From NCBI RefSeq assembly GCF_029168945.1, contig NC_083605.1:40623280-40687279 (forward strand): a stretch of DNA of 64,000 nucleotides, written 5' to 3'. The position numbers and the translations under genes were made by a program. The notes under the pieces are model-generated. The model was given only the letters and a program-made list of their open reading frames with translations. It did no database searches and was not told the DNA's origin. The stretch's first letter is position 1. Each line of letters begins with the position of its first letter. Of this stretch, positions 20,477-31,993 are shown in pieces. Source of the DNA: Cannabis sativa (taxonomy: Eukaryota > Streptophyta > Magnoliopsida > Rosales > Cannabaceae).

Positions 20477-22788
20477 TGTAAAGCCCGCTTAGTTAATTTG
20501 GAAATTAGCAGTTGTTTATGTTTAATCATGAAATTATTTATAGCCATTTAAATAATTTATTATGGATATTTATGGAATTCAGATATGCATGTGTATGTTA
20601 TCAGTAGCTTTTATATTTCGCATTTCCGGTGTCCGGTATTTTGGAACGCGGCGTTTGGCTCAGTAGAAATCACAACTTAGTATGTTAGTATTTTGGGGAT
20701 GGGTTTTAGACATTGGGAATGTCGAGAATGGCCGGGAATTTAGAATGTCCCAAAAATACCCCTTTAGTATGATTTTCATGATTTTATGGTGGGGGGGCAA
20801 AATGGTCTTTTTGCCCCATTAGTGTTTTGTCTTTTGTGGCTTTATGAGATGGAAAATTAAATGTTTATTTTTATTATACATGGCTGAAATAAATGAGAAA
20901 TGTGATTTATATTATGCTTTTCTTAAAATTCAACACTTAGTCAAATTTTAAAAGAAATTACAAAACACTCAAGCTCTCTCTTCCTCCCTCTTTTCGGCTT
21001 GGTGTTGGCTGCTAGGGCAGGGATTTTCTCCTCAATTTCTTGTGATTTTCTTCTCCTCTAAGTGTAATTCAAGTGTAGGTAAGATCCTTGAAATTGTCCT
21101 TCTTTATTTTCTTGAATTTTAAGTGAAAATGGAAGAAAATGCATGTGAGTTTGGGAGATGTTGCTGCTGTGTTTTTATTGTTGATTGGTGAAGATTAAAG
21201 CATGATTATTGTTGTTGATTGAGCTGTGTTGAAAGCATGTTGGATTGATTGTTTAAAGTTTGAGTTTTATATGCAAAAATGTGGTTTTTGGAGTAAAATA
21301 GTGTGATTATGTTTCTGTGAATTGCTGGGTATTCTTGTATGTTTTCAGAGATGATTATATGCTTACTTGAGTAGAATTAAATAGGTTAGGATGCATGTTA
21401 GGTGGTTTTGCTCAAGCTTGAGTTTGGAACTCAAAGCTTGAGCTCCAATGGTGAATTTTGCATATGTGTTTTCTGGGTGTATTTGATGCCTTGGATTTGT
21501 TCTAGGGGTAGTTTAGAACAGGTCTGGAAGGTTTGGGACCAATTGGGGTTGAATTGGTTGAGTTAGGAGATTTTTAGTTGGCTGCCTGCGAGGAACCGGA
21601 ATTCCGGTTGAGCATCCGGAATTCCGGATGGGGGTTCAGATTTTTCCCAGAACCGGAATTCCGGTTGGGCAACCGGTCTGCCGGTTGGGGGATTTTTCAG
21701 AACCCTAGTTTTCCTCGTTTTTGGGTTTTTAGGGGTATTGCCATGCTTTTTATCGATAGGGAAACTTTTAGTTTCGAGTTTTAGTCCCCGGGAAGTGATT
21801 TAGCGTGTCACTTATAGCGTTGTGATTTTTATGGTTTAGGAGCCAGTAATCCGCCGTTCGCCTTCGGGCCGGTCAAGTTGACCGCACACCCGAAATGTAA
21901 TCCAGGTAAGATTAGTATAACAGTATGCATATGTAGATTACATGTTTAGCGAGCATGTAGGAAGCCTGTTAGATTACATTAGTTGTATGTTGGCTTCGAA
22001 CCATCCAACCCTGTCACGTCGGTACAGGCTGGAGTATGACCAGCAGCCGGAGTATGACCGGTTTGACCGATCAGGCTGACACTGGTTGGTGGTTCCGTGC
22101 TATTGACGTATCCCGTCGGTACAGGCTGGAGTATGACCAGCAGCCGGAGTATGACCGGTTCGACCGATCAGGAGGATATAGTAACACGTCGGTACAGGCT
22201 GGAGTATGACCAGCAGCCGGAGTATGACCGGTTCGACCGATCAGGTTGTTACGTGTCAATAGTACCGTCCCTATGAACGTTCGTAACTCGCACCATGTTG
22301 GACATGGCAGTAGTGGCTCAGTACCATGTTGGACATGGCAGTAGCGGGACTCAGTATCGTGTTGGACACGGCAGTTAGTATTATGTATGAGTATTATTAT
22401 GCTTTTCTTACTGAGTCTGTCGACTCACAGTTTATGTTTATGTGTAGGTAAAAGCAAGGCTATAGCTGATGGACCGTGAGCGAGCTTATGAGATTGTACA
22501 TGTCGGGGCGGTTAGGCCTGGAGCGTACGATCCTCGGGACAGCAGGGCTGAGATTTTTGTAACTGTCGTTAGACGACTTTCATTTTGATGTAAAAGTTGA
22601 ACAGTTAAAACGTTTGTAAATATTTTTATAAATCGGGATCCCGAGACTTTTATAATATGGTTTATAAGTTTAATTAAAAAGCAAAATTTTAATTAATCAC
22701 GTTTTTCCATAAACCTCGTTGATTAGCAACGAGCTGCACAGTACGTTTAAAAATCACGTAATACGCCTAAGATAGTTAGGGTGTTACA
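20477..22788 (+). mobile_element. 3' LTR of element H
   Basis: This 2312-bp LTR is nearly identical to the 5' copy except for a few substitutions and one more complete unit in the AGTATGA array. Confidence 0.94.
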
Positions 22789-23217
22789 CGTTTCCTATTA
22801 TTTCCCTCGATCATAATCGAGTCACACCCATTACATATCGTTAACCTCGATTAGGATTAAGTCCCAACAACGTATAACAAGATTTCGATCTTAGTCGAAA
22901 CTGTAATAATCATAACATTAACCTTATACAGTATTTAATACTTTTCTTACCTCAGTCCTGAAGTTTAGTGTGCATCCCTTCTAAAAGGAATCAAAGCTTG
23001 GCAATCCCGGGTCCTATGTCACGATAACAACTCTCGATAAATATTTTAATAAAAAATCTCTAAGAAAATCCAAATTCTTAAATCCCGACAACACCTAATC
23101 TCCAACACCCCATAACATGTCATACTACACATAATTAACCTACAATAGATACCGGATACAACCCCGAGCCAAAACCAAATCCTGAAGGAAAAAAATCCAA
23201 AAATTTCCCCTGCTAGC

Positions 23218-23265
23218 AACCGGTCGACCGGTTCTGGTACACCAGAACCAACCGGTCGACCGGTT
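23218..23265. repeat. Two perfect 16-bp palindromes in LTR1 of G
   Basis: AACCGGTCGACCGGTT at 23218-23233 and 23250-23265, separated by a near-palindrome TTCTGGTACACCAGAA. LTR2 has them at 29178-29193 and 29210-29225. The outer arms equal those of H; only the central four bases differ. Confidence 0.95.
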
Positions 23266-24320
23266 CTGGCAGACCAGGAATCTAGGGTTCCTTTCCCCCA
23301 AACTCGAACCAAATCTTCATCAAACCTGTCCAACTGCTCCAGATCAATATAATATCATAAACACAACATAACCAATGCATCAAAACACCACAACTCATCC
23401 ATTTACTCAAAATTGTATTCCCAAGTGAAATCAAACTCAATAATTTTCACTTAAATAAATTCAAATCAACCAACCATTATTTCTAACCAATTCAAGCTTA
23501 AACAAACTCTTAATTCAAGCCTAATAACACATTCTAAACTCAATTTACAATTCAGCCCCGAAATAACACAAACCCTAACCAAAAACTCAACTTAAACCTT
23601 ACCAAAATTCAAGAATAGAAGTGAAGAACTTACCTCAAACTAGCCAGCACCTAGTACTATGAAATCCTTGCAAGATTTGCTTGAAAAGAGCAGAAATCTC
23701 CCTAGGGTTCTGTTGGTTTCTTTCAGCCGAGAGGAAAGAGAGAGAAAAAGAATGATTTCTCATTCTAATTTTTGTTCCTTTTGTTTACCTTTTATTTAAA
23801 CTTACTTACCCTATATCATTAAATAATACCCTAAATAAATTATTCTAACTAATAAATAAATAAATAATTTCAGCCAATAAACCTTAAAACAAAATAAATT
23901 ATTTTCCCAAAAGACCATTTTACCCCCATTAAATAACCTTATACCTTAAGCACACCTAGGGGTAGTTTGGTAATCTTAGCCAATCCCGTCAAATCAATAA
24001 TTTTAATATTCTAAACTAGTTCGATACAATTTCCATTCAGTTCCATAACTTATTATCGTGACATTTACGACCTCCCCGCCATGATCCACATTTCCAAACC
24101 CGAAAATATTTTATTTGAATTATTGTGTCTACGATACCCACATATTCCAATACAATCTCCGTAATTAGTAAATTACGCTTTATTACTCATTAATTCATAT
24201 TTCCCTAATCAAATCATGATTAGCTTAAGTAGGATTATAATCCTACTCTAATAACCCATAATCACATATTTAATAAAATATGTCCGATTAAAATATCAAT
24301 ATATTTTTCGGGATATTACA

Positions 24321-27300
24321 ACTATCCCCTCCTTATAGAAATTTCGTCCTCGAAATTATTCAATCAATGCGGGATACAACTTTCGCAACTGCAACTTTAA
24401 CTCCCAAATCGCCTTTCAATCTTATTGTTCTTTCACAAAACTATAACTATTGATATTTTCTTGCTTCTGCAACACTTTCTCTTTTCTATTCAAAAATCTG
24501 TACATATAGTTCCTCATATAACAAATCTATTTGAAATTCAATATTCTCCCAACTCCGTATATGGATTCCTTCCACTTTGTACTTCTAAAACCTTGAAGCA
24601 TATGTTGTAAACTCTAAATAAAACAGGGAGTATGGCTAGCTAATAAGCTACCCGACCTTCCCTTTCTGAAAACTCAAGCGGACTGATTAACCTGGGACTT
24701 AACTCCCCTTTCTGACCAATTTCTGAATTTTCCCTTTCATTGGAATCACCTGAAGAAAGATAGAATTCCCGACTTGAAATTTAATATTTCTACACTTAAG
24801 ATCAGCATAGCTCTTTCATCCATTATATAAGCAATATACAAACTTGAATCTTTAAACTGCATCAGTATCACTTTAACAGTGCTCTAATAACTGTTATTAC
24901 ATGAAAACTCATTTAGAACCTTCCACTCAGTATTCTTATCGGACTGATACAACAATCTGGTTTATATCGTAAAATTTCCTTCAAGAAAAATCAAAGTTCT
25001 TTGTCAATCTGGTTCCAAACCTTTCCTCGTACTTCTAAAGTTCATAGTGACTCTACTAGGCCATTTTATTTATTTCCAACAGATTAAACTACCACATAAT
25101 ATTAACAAGTTCTCCAATCATGAACTCAATACCTATTCTGGTTACATTCCCAACAACCGATAGTAAGATCTTTTCGCTTTACAAACTTGTCCTAAACCTC
25201 CTCGGTTTAAGGACAAATTTTCTTCCCCAAGTGGTAATAAATCACACAGTTCAAAATTTTCAATCAACTTTAACCGTCACCGCTGCCTCCCATCTAAATT
25301 CTTTCAAAAGAAAAGTATTTGATACTTTTGTGATCCGTATAGACTTCACATTTTCACCATATAGAAAATCCACATAGAAAAATCGTGCCCAACTTTCAAT
25401 GTAAAACGATTACTGCCAATCCAATATCATGGCTTAAATACCACTTCTCATATTCCTTCAGTAGCCTCGATAGTTAGGCAATAACTCTCCTAAACTGTGT
25501 CAAAATACAATCTATTCCTTGTTTAGAAGTATCACCTTGAATCACATTTTCTCCTCACTGGCTAACAATGTTATCATTGGTACAATAGTTAACCTCTATT
25601 TTCAATTCTTTCGATCTAATCACTAAGGGTGTTAACAACCCCCAACAATTATCTGTAGCATCCTGTTAATTCCCGAAAACTTCTAACCTTTATTGTAAAT
25701 TTAGGTTCAGCGAAATTTCCATTTCTCATATTTAGCATAAAACTTATGCTTCTAGAGACGTTACAACATCATCCAAAGGAATCACAATACCCTTACTGAA
25801 GACAATTATGAAGTCATCGGTACGAAAACTGTTTTAAGAATATCCTCCTTTTAAGTCTTCAACTGGTAGTAACCAGATCGAAGACCAAACCTAGAGAAGA
25901 TGATCTTTCCCTAAAATTATTCAATGTAACATCTGTCCTTATCAAAGGATACTTAATCTTCACCAATAAAATTGGTGTACTCAAGAATGAAATACTTAAA
26001 TTGGTAATTTCAAGCCCAACCTTCCTACAACTAAATCTTCACTCCTTTCAATTCTACAGTTACCATCCAATTCAGAATTTTGGATACAGGTTTTACTCCG
26101 ATTACCATTTCAATTCAGAATAAATTTCTCGCTTAACCAATAACCCTAGTGGCTCCTCGAAAAGCATCTAGAAACCTTGAGCCACAAGATTGTGTCCCAA
26201 TCTCACTAATGTTCCCTTTATAATATTGGCCACAATAACTGAAAAGTTGATACATCCCTCCCATAATAATCCCTTCAGCCTTAAACGTCGGGATCAATGG
26301 ATTTTAGGACCTTTGAACCTTGCTCAAGAACACAAATGGGTCCTCACTTTTTAATTGAAGAGTTGCCACCTTTCTTTTCAATCGATAGTTGCATTATACC
26401 TTGCAAATTAATTCAACCCTAGTATAATATTAGATTTCTCTGAATTCAGCACAACTGCAACAATCAACTATTTCCTTGCCCTCACAATCTGGGAAGGGTT
26501 TAGACCACATACTGGAAAATAACCAGTTCTCCAGTAGACTAAAAGGTACCAAAACTACTCAGTAGCACATCATTAAGTTTACACAAACTCTTAATCATTC
26601 TTCCATTCCCACTACTGTAACCATGGGCAGTTTCTTTTTCGAATGGCCTACTACCCCACGTTGAATACAGGCTCTCATGTAGCGTTCATTTTACTAGTGT
26701 CCCTTGCATCTCGAGCCTCTGAATGGGTTTAGAAATCTTTTGTTCCCACCGTGTCGGAAACTTTGGTTGCCTTAAATTCTCCCACTAGGACCCATAACTG
26801 GTGGGTTGGTAACTTCTTTTTTTTTTTAAGATCATTAGGGTTAACACTTTTTACCCGTTCCAACACTAGACATTTACTTTCACGAATCTCCTTTCATATT
26901 ATGTTTTTCGTGATCTATTTCTTGCACCCCCAACAGTAAGGGTTAACTCAACCATCTGAGCATAAAACCATACAACTTCTAGTTGCTTAGCCATTATATC
27001 TACATTCTGAATGATATACTCTTTCCACCTTCAATTAGATTTAACCCTTCTAGAAGCCTTAGCAACTACTCCATCAAAACAAAACTTTGCCAATCGGTCC
27101 AGCTTAGTGTCAGTTTCCATCACCGCGCCGCCCGAGACCAACTATGTAAATTCTACTACCTGGCCATTCAGGTAATCTCTTGCCTCAAAGCATTCATTTG
27201 CTCTCAACCCTCTGGTAGTGGAAGATTAATACCCACACCACCTACCCCGAGCGTAGTAGGCTCTCAATTTTACTTACTAGATCACCTCAGGTACACCTCC

Positions 27301-27597
27301 TAGTATACTCGTGATCAATCCTTTCTCATAGTTAAAATCTTTCTAACTTGAATTAATGTTAATAAGCATTACCGCGTATGCATAAACATACTTAACAACT
27401 TTATATCAAACTTCTCATGCTTCTCTAATAACTTACACATTTAAAATAAGCATGCAATTCAAACAATCAACAATTACGGTATTAATCAATTAACAATTAA
27501 CACTTACTAAGCCATGAGTCGAACGAATCTTCGCAGCCAATGTACATATCAAACCAGTCTTCAGGATCTTTAAACCTTGGTCGCTCTGATACCATGT
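24321..27597 (-). pseudogene. Interior of G with decayed gag and pol
   Basis: The 3277-bp interior is read on the minus strand. The primer-binding site TGGTATCAGAGC is at 27594-27583. Gag traces follow (DRLAKF near 27090, YAQMVE near 26960), then RT traces (a relic of DLRSGYHQL and the following EED-PKT block, about 25910-25800) and RNase H traces (a relic of [17 protein letters not shown], about 25370-25310). At 24321-24336 lies the polypurine tract (minus AAGGAGGGGATAGT). Stops and shifts are everywhere and the length is about half that of F or H, so large pieces are missing. It would need proteins from elsewhere to move. Confidence 0.75.
27583..27594 (-). promoter_or_regulatory. Primer-binding site of G
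   Basis: TGGTATCAGAGC on the minus strand, three bases from LTR2. This fixes LTR2 as a 5' LTR and the orientation as minus. Confidence 0.9.
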
Positions 27598-30282
27598 TGT
27601 AACGCCCTGACTCTCAGGAACGCCACGTGTGTGTGCTTTTACAATCTTATTAGCAATAACCTACTAGCTTAGGAAAAGTGTGGTTTAAATAAAGTTTAAT
27701 AATTTAAAATACACATATAATTTTTTTTTTTTAAAAAAATACTATTAAAGTATGGGGATCCCTTGTTTATAAAATTTCCTTATAACAAATTTCAAAACCA
27801 TTATTACCAAAATAAAGTTACATTTCCAAACACAAAGAAAGAAATCGATCCTGCTTCCCGGAAGCCAAGACACCACGGCTGTTATGTACATTACTGGGAG
27901 ACCTCTGACTCATGGCCAAACACAGCTCCTAATCTCCTTACCTGCACCATGAAGCACTCGTGAGTCACAATGACTCAGCAAGAAAAGCTACTAATTAGAC
28001 ATTATGGAAAGTGCAGGCAGATTTCATAATAATATAATATACATACCGGTAGGTCTTACATATGTCAATCTACATATACAAAAATAGCATAACACTTATG
28101 TAAGCACACTTAATACATAATAAAGAATATTTATAGCTATTCATAATCAACCATCTCAATGGTTCATAAAGTACCCGAATCATACATCATTATAAACACT
28201 CACTTTCAGTACTTTATAAAACACTCTAACTCATATATTACAGTAACCACATAATCTCAGTGCTTCATAAAGCACTCAAACACATAATCTTAGTGCTTCA
28301 TTTATCACTCAATTCTTACATCCCTACAACATGTATTTTTACCCCCCCGTCAGTTACAGAGACTAATTTCATAAGTAATATAACGTTCATTCAATCATAC
28401 CATAACACAATATATTTAGTTACAACTCATCACATAATAACACGCTTGATCGTTCCACAACTTCATAACCACATAATATAGGTACTTCATAAAGTACCCC
28501 TACCACTCGTTAACCACGAGCTGTATATGTCACTACCGTTGTCCGATACAACAAACGATAAGTAAGAAACCTATCCGCGGTTTCAGGAGTAATTACTCAT
28601 AACGGTAATAACCGTTTCTTTTACTCGATCATAATCGAGCCAAACGATAATAATCGTTTCATTATACTTCCTCGATCATAATCGAGTCAAACGATAATAA
28701 TCGTTTTCTATTATTTCCCTCGATCATAATCGAGTCAAACGATAATAATCGTTTCCTATTATTTCCCTCGATCATAATCGAGTCACACCCATTACATATC
28801 GTTAACCTCGATTAGGATTAAGTCCCAACAACATATAACAAGATTTCGATCTTAGTCGAAACTGTAATAATCATAACATTAACCTTATACAGTATTTAAT
28901 ACTTTTCTTACCTCTGCCCAGAAGTTTAGTGTGCATCCCTTCTAAAAGGAATCAAAGCTTCGCAATCCCGCGTCCTATGTCACGATAACAACTCTCGATA
29001 AATATTTTAATGAAAATCTCTAAGAAAATCCAAATTCTTAAATCCCGACAACACCTAATCTCCAACACCCCATAACATGTCATACTACACATAATTAACC
29101 TACAATAGATACCGGATACAACCCCGAGCCAAAACCAAATCCTGAAGGAAAAAAATCCAAAAATTTCCCCTGCTAGCAACCGGTCGACCGGTTCTGGTAC
29201 ACCAGAACCAACCGGTCGACCGGTTCTGGCAGACCAGGAATCTAGGGTTCCTTTCCCCCAAACTCGAACCAAATCTTCATCAAACTCCGTCCAACTCGCT
29301 CCGTATCAATATAATATCAGAAACACAACATAACCAATGCATCAAAACACCACAACTCATCCATTTACTCAAAATTGTATTCCCAAGTGAAATCAAACTC
29401 AATAATTTTCACTTAAATATATTCAAATCAACCAACCATTATTTCTAACCAATTCAAGCTTAAAAAAACTCTTAATTCAAGCCTAATAACACATTCTAAA
29501 CTCAATTTACACTTCAGCCCCGAAATCACACAAACCCTAACCAAAAACTCAACTTAAACCTTACCAAAATTCAAGAATAGAAGTGAAGAACTTACCTCAA
29601 ACTAGCCAGCACCTAGTGCTATGAAATCCTTGCAAGATTTGCTTGAAAAGAGCAGAAATCTCCCTAGGGTTCTGTTGGTTTCTTTCAGCCGAGAGGAAAG
29701 AGAGAGAAAAAGAATGATTTCTCATTCTAATTTTTGTTCCTTTTGTTTTCCTTTTATTTAAACTTACTTACCCTATATCATTAAATAATACCCTAAATAA
29801 ATTATTCTAACTAATAAATAAATAAATAATTTCAGCCAATAAACCTTAAAACAAAATAAATTATTTTCCCAAAAGACCATTTTACCCCCATTAAATAACC
29901 TTATACCTTAAGCACACCTAGGGGTAGTTTGGTAATCTTAGCCAATCCCGTCAAATCAATAATTTTAATATTCTAAACTAGTTCGATACAATTTCCATTC
30001 AGTTCCATAACTTATTATCGTGATATTTACGACCTCCCCGCCATGATCCACATTTCCAAACCCGAAAATATTTTATTTGAATTATTGTGTCTACGATACC
30101 CACATATTCCAATACAATCTCCGTAATTAATAAATTACGCTTTATTACTCATTAATTCATATTTCCCTAATCAAATCATGATTAGCTTAAGTAGGATTAT
30201 AATCCTACTCTAATAACCCATAATGACATATTTAATAAAATATGTCCGATTAAAATATCAATATATTTTTCGGGATATTACA
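27598..30282 (-). mobile_element. LTR2 of G
   Basis: This 2685-bp LTR is uninterrupted and very similar to LTR1. It contains the empty site of H near 28750, the two CCGG palindromes, the hairpin array and the conserved box. It is followed on the right by a polypurine tract, so it serves both as the 5' LTR of one unit and the 3' LTR of the next. Confidence 0.92.
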
Positions 30283-31557
30283 ACTATCCCCTCCTTATAG
30301 AAATTTCGTCCTCGAAATTATTCAATCAATGCGGGATACAACTTTCGCAACTGCAACTTTAACTCCCAAATCGCCTTTCAATCTTATTGTTCTTTCACAA
30401 AACTATAACTATTGATATTTTCTTGCTTCTGCAACACTTTCTCTTTTCTATTCAAAAATCTGTACATATAGTTCCTCATATAACAAATCTATTTGAAATT
30501 CCATATTCTCCCAACTCCGTATATGGATTCCTTCCACTTTGTACTTCTAAAACCTTGAAGCATATGTTGTAAACTCTAAATAAAACAGGGAGTATGGCTA
30601 GCTAATAAGCTACCCGACCTTCCCTTTCTGAAAACTCAAGCGGACTGATTAACCTGGGACTTAACTCCCCTTTCTGACCAATTTCTGAATTTTCCCTTTC
30701 ATTGGAATCACCTGAAGAAAGATAGAATTCCCGACTTGAAATTTAATATTTCTACACTTAAGATCAGCATAGCTCTTTCATCCATTATATAAGCAATATA
30801 CAAACTTGAATCTTTAAACTACATCAGTATCACTTTAACGAAAGCTCTAATAATCGTTATTACATGAAAACTCATTTAGAACCTTCCACTCGCATTCTTA
30901 TCTGATCGATACAACAATCTGGTTTATATCGTAAAATTTCCTTCAAGCAAAATCAAAGTTCTTTGTCAATCTGGTTCCAAACCTTTCCTCGTACTTCTAA
31001 AGTTCATAGTGACTCTACTGGGCCATTTTATTTATTTCCAACAGATTAAACTACCACATAATATTAACAAGTTCTCCAATCATGAACTCAATACCTATTC
31101 TGGTTACATTCCCAACAACCGATAGTAAGATCTTTTCGCTTTACAAACTTGTCCTAAACCTCCTCGGTTTAAGGACAAATTTTCTTCCCCAAGTGGTAAT
31201 AAATCACACAGTTCAAAATTTTCAATCAACTTTAACCGTCACCACTGCCTCCCATCTAAATTCTTTCAAAAGAAAAGTATTTGATACTTTTGTGATCCGT
31301 ATAGACTTCACATTTTCACCATATAGAAAATCCACATAGAAAAATGGTGCCCAACTTTCAATGTAAAACGATTACTGCCAATCCAATATCATGGCTTAAA
31401 TACCACTTCTCATATTCCTTCAGTAGCCTCGATAGTTAGGCAATAACTCTCCTAAACTGTGTCAAAATACAATCTATTCCTTGTTTAGAAGTATCACCTT
31501 GAATCACATTTTCTCCTCACTGGCTAACAATGTTATCATTGGTACAATAGTTAACCT
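30283..31557 (-). mobile_element. Second, truncated interior of G
   Basis: It matches 24321-25595 almost base for base from the polypurine tract inwards. At 31553-31557 the shared word AACCT joins it to LTR sequence corresponding to 29848 onwards, a typical short-homology deletion joint. Confidence 0.88.
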
Positions 31558-31993
31558 TAAAACAAAATAAATTATTTTCCCAAAAGACCATTTTACCCCC
31601 ATTAAATAACCTTATACCTTAAGCACACCTAGGGGTAGTTTGGTAATCTTAGCCAATCCCGTCAAATCAATAATTTTAATATTCTAAACTAGTTCGATAC
31701 AATTTCCATTCAGCTCCATAACTTATTATCGTGACATTTACGAGCTCCCCGCCATGATCCACATTTCCAAACCCGAAAATATTTTATTTGAATTATTGTG
31801 TCTACGATACCCACATATTCCAATACAATCTCCGTAATTAATAAATTACGCTTTATTACTCATTAATTCATACTTCCCTAATCAAATCATGATTAGCTTA
31901 AGTAGTATTATAATCCTACTCTAATAACCCATAATCACATATTTAATAAAATATGTCCGATTAAAATATCAATATATTTTTCGGGATATTACA
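31558..31993 (-). mobile_element. Truncated LTR3 of G
   Basis: A 436-bp LTR end matching 29848-30282. It ends GATATTACA next to the second GAATG and so marks the true outer end of the insertion. Confidence 0.9.

Larger units (their letters stand above)
13206..22788 (+). mobile_element. Element H: Ty3/gypsy retrotransposon
   Basis: H is complete in structure: LTRs 13206-15514 and 20477-22788, primer site, gag-pol region, polypurine tract and target duplication CGTTT (13201-13205 and 22789-22793). The empty site can be read in LTR2 of G near 28750. Domain order and the C-terminal tail match F and the Tekay/Del chromoviruses, but the LTRs are unrelated in most of their sequence. Its two LTRs are very similar, pointing to recent insertion, while the coding region carries at least seven frame breaks. 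Confidence 0.95.
12004..24320 (-). mobile_element. LTR1 of G (3' LTR), interrupted by element H
   Basis: About 2729 bp of LTR remain after removing H and one CGTTT copy, against 2685 bp for LTR2. The difference is mainly one extra hairpin repeat unit. In transcribed direction it has a pyrimidine-rich start region (about 23760), two AACCGG-TCGA-CCGGTT palindromes, the hairpin array (about 12663-13205 plus 22794-22880), and the CTCAC/AGGTAA box. Confidence 0.9.
12004..31993 (-). mobile_element. Element G: degenerate gypsy element with LTR-INT-LTR-INT-LTR structure
   Basis: The segment is flanked by the 5-bp duplication GAATG (11999-12003 and 31994-31998), with plus-strand ends TGTAACGCCC and GATATTACA. 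The order of parts is LTR1 (12004-24320, containing H), interior (24321-27597), LTR2 (27598-30282), first 1270 bp of a second interior (30283-31552), then a 436-bp LTR end (31558-31993). The primer site next to LTR2 and polypurine tracts next to LTR1 and LTR2 show minus orientation. The interior is only 3.3 kb and codes for nothing intact, but decayed gag, RT and RNase H text shows a gypsy origin. Confidence 0.9.

Noticed and set aside
23046..23333. 95-codon minus-strand frame (again at 28952-29272) with TGRPVGSGVPEPVDR
   Set aside because: It is a translation of the AACCGGTCGACCGGTT palindromes in the G LTRs; sense and antisense give similar text.
25120..25377. 85-codon plus-strand frame, repeated at 31082-31339
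   Set aside because: Antisense shadow of the decayed RNase H region of G, duplicated with the second interior.
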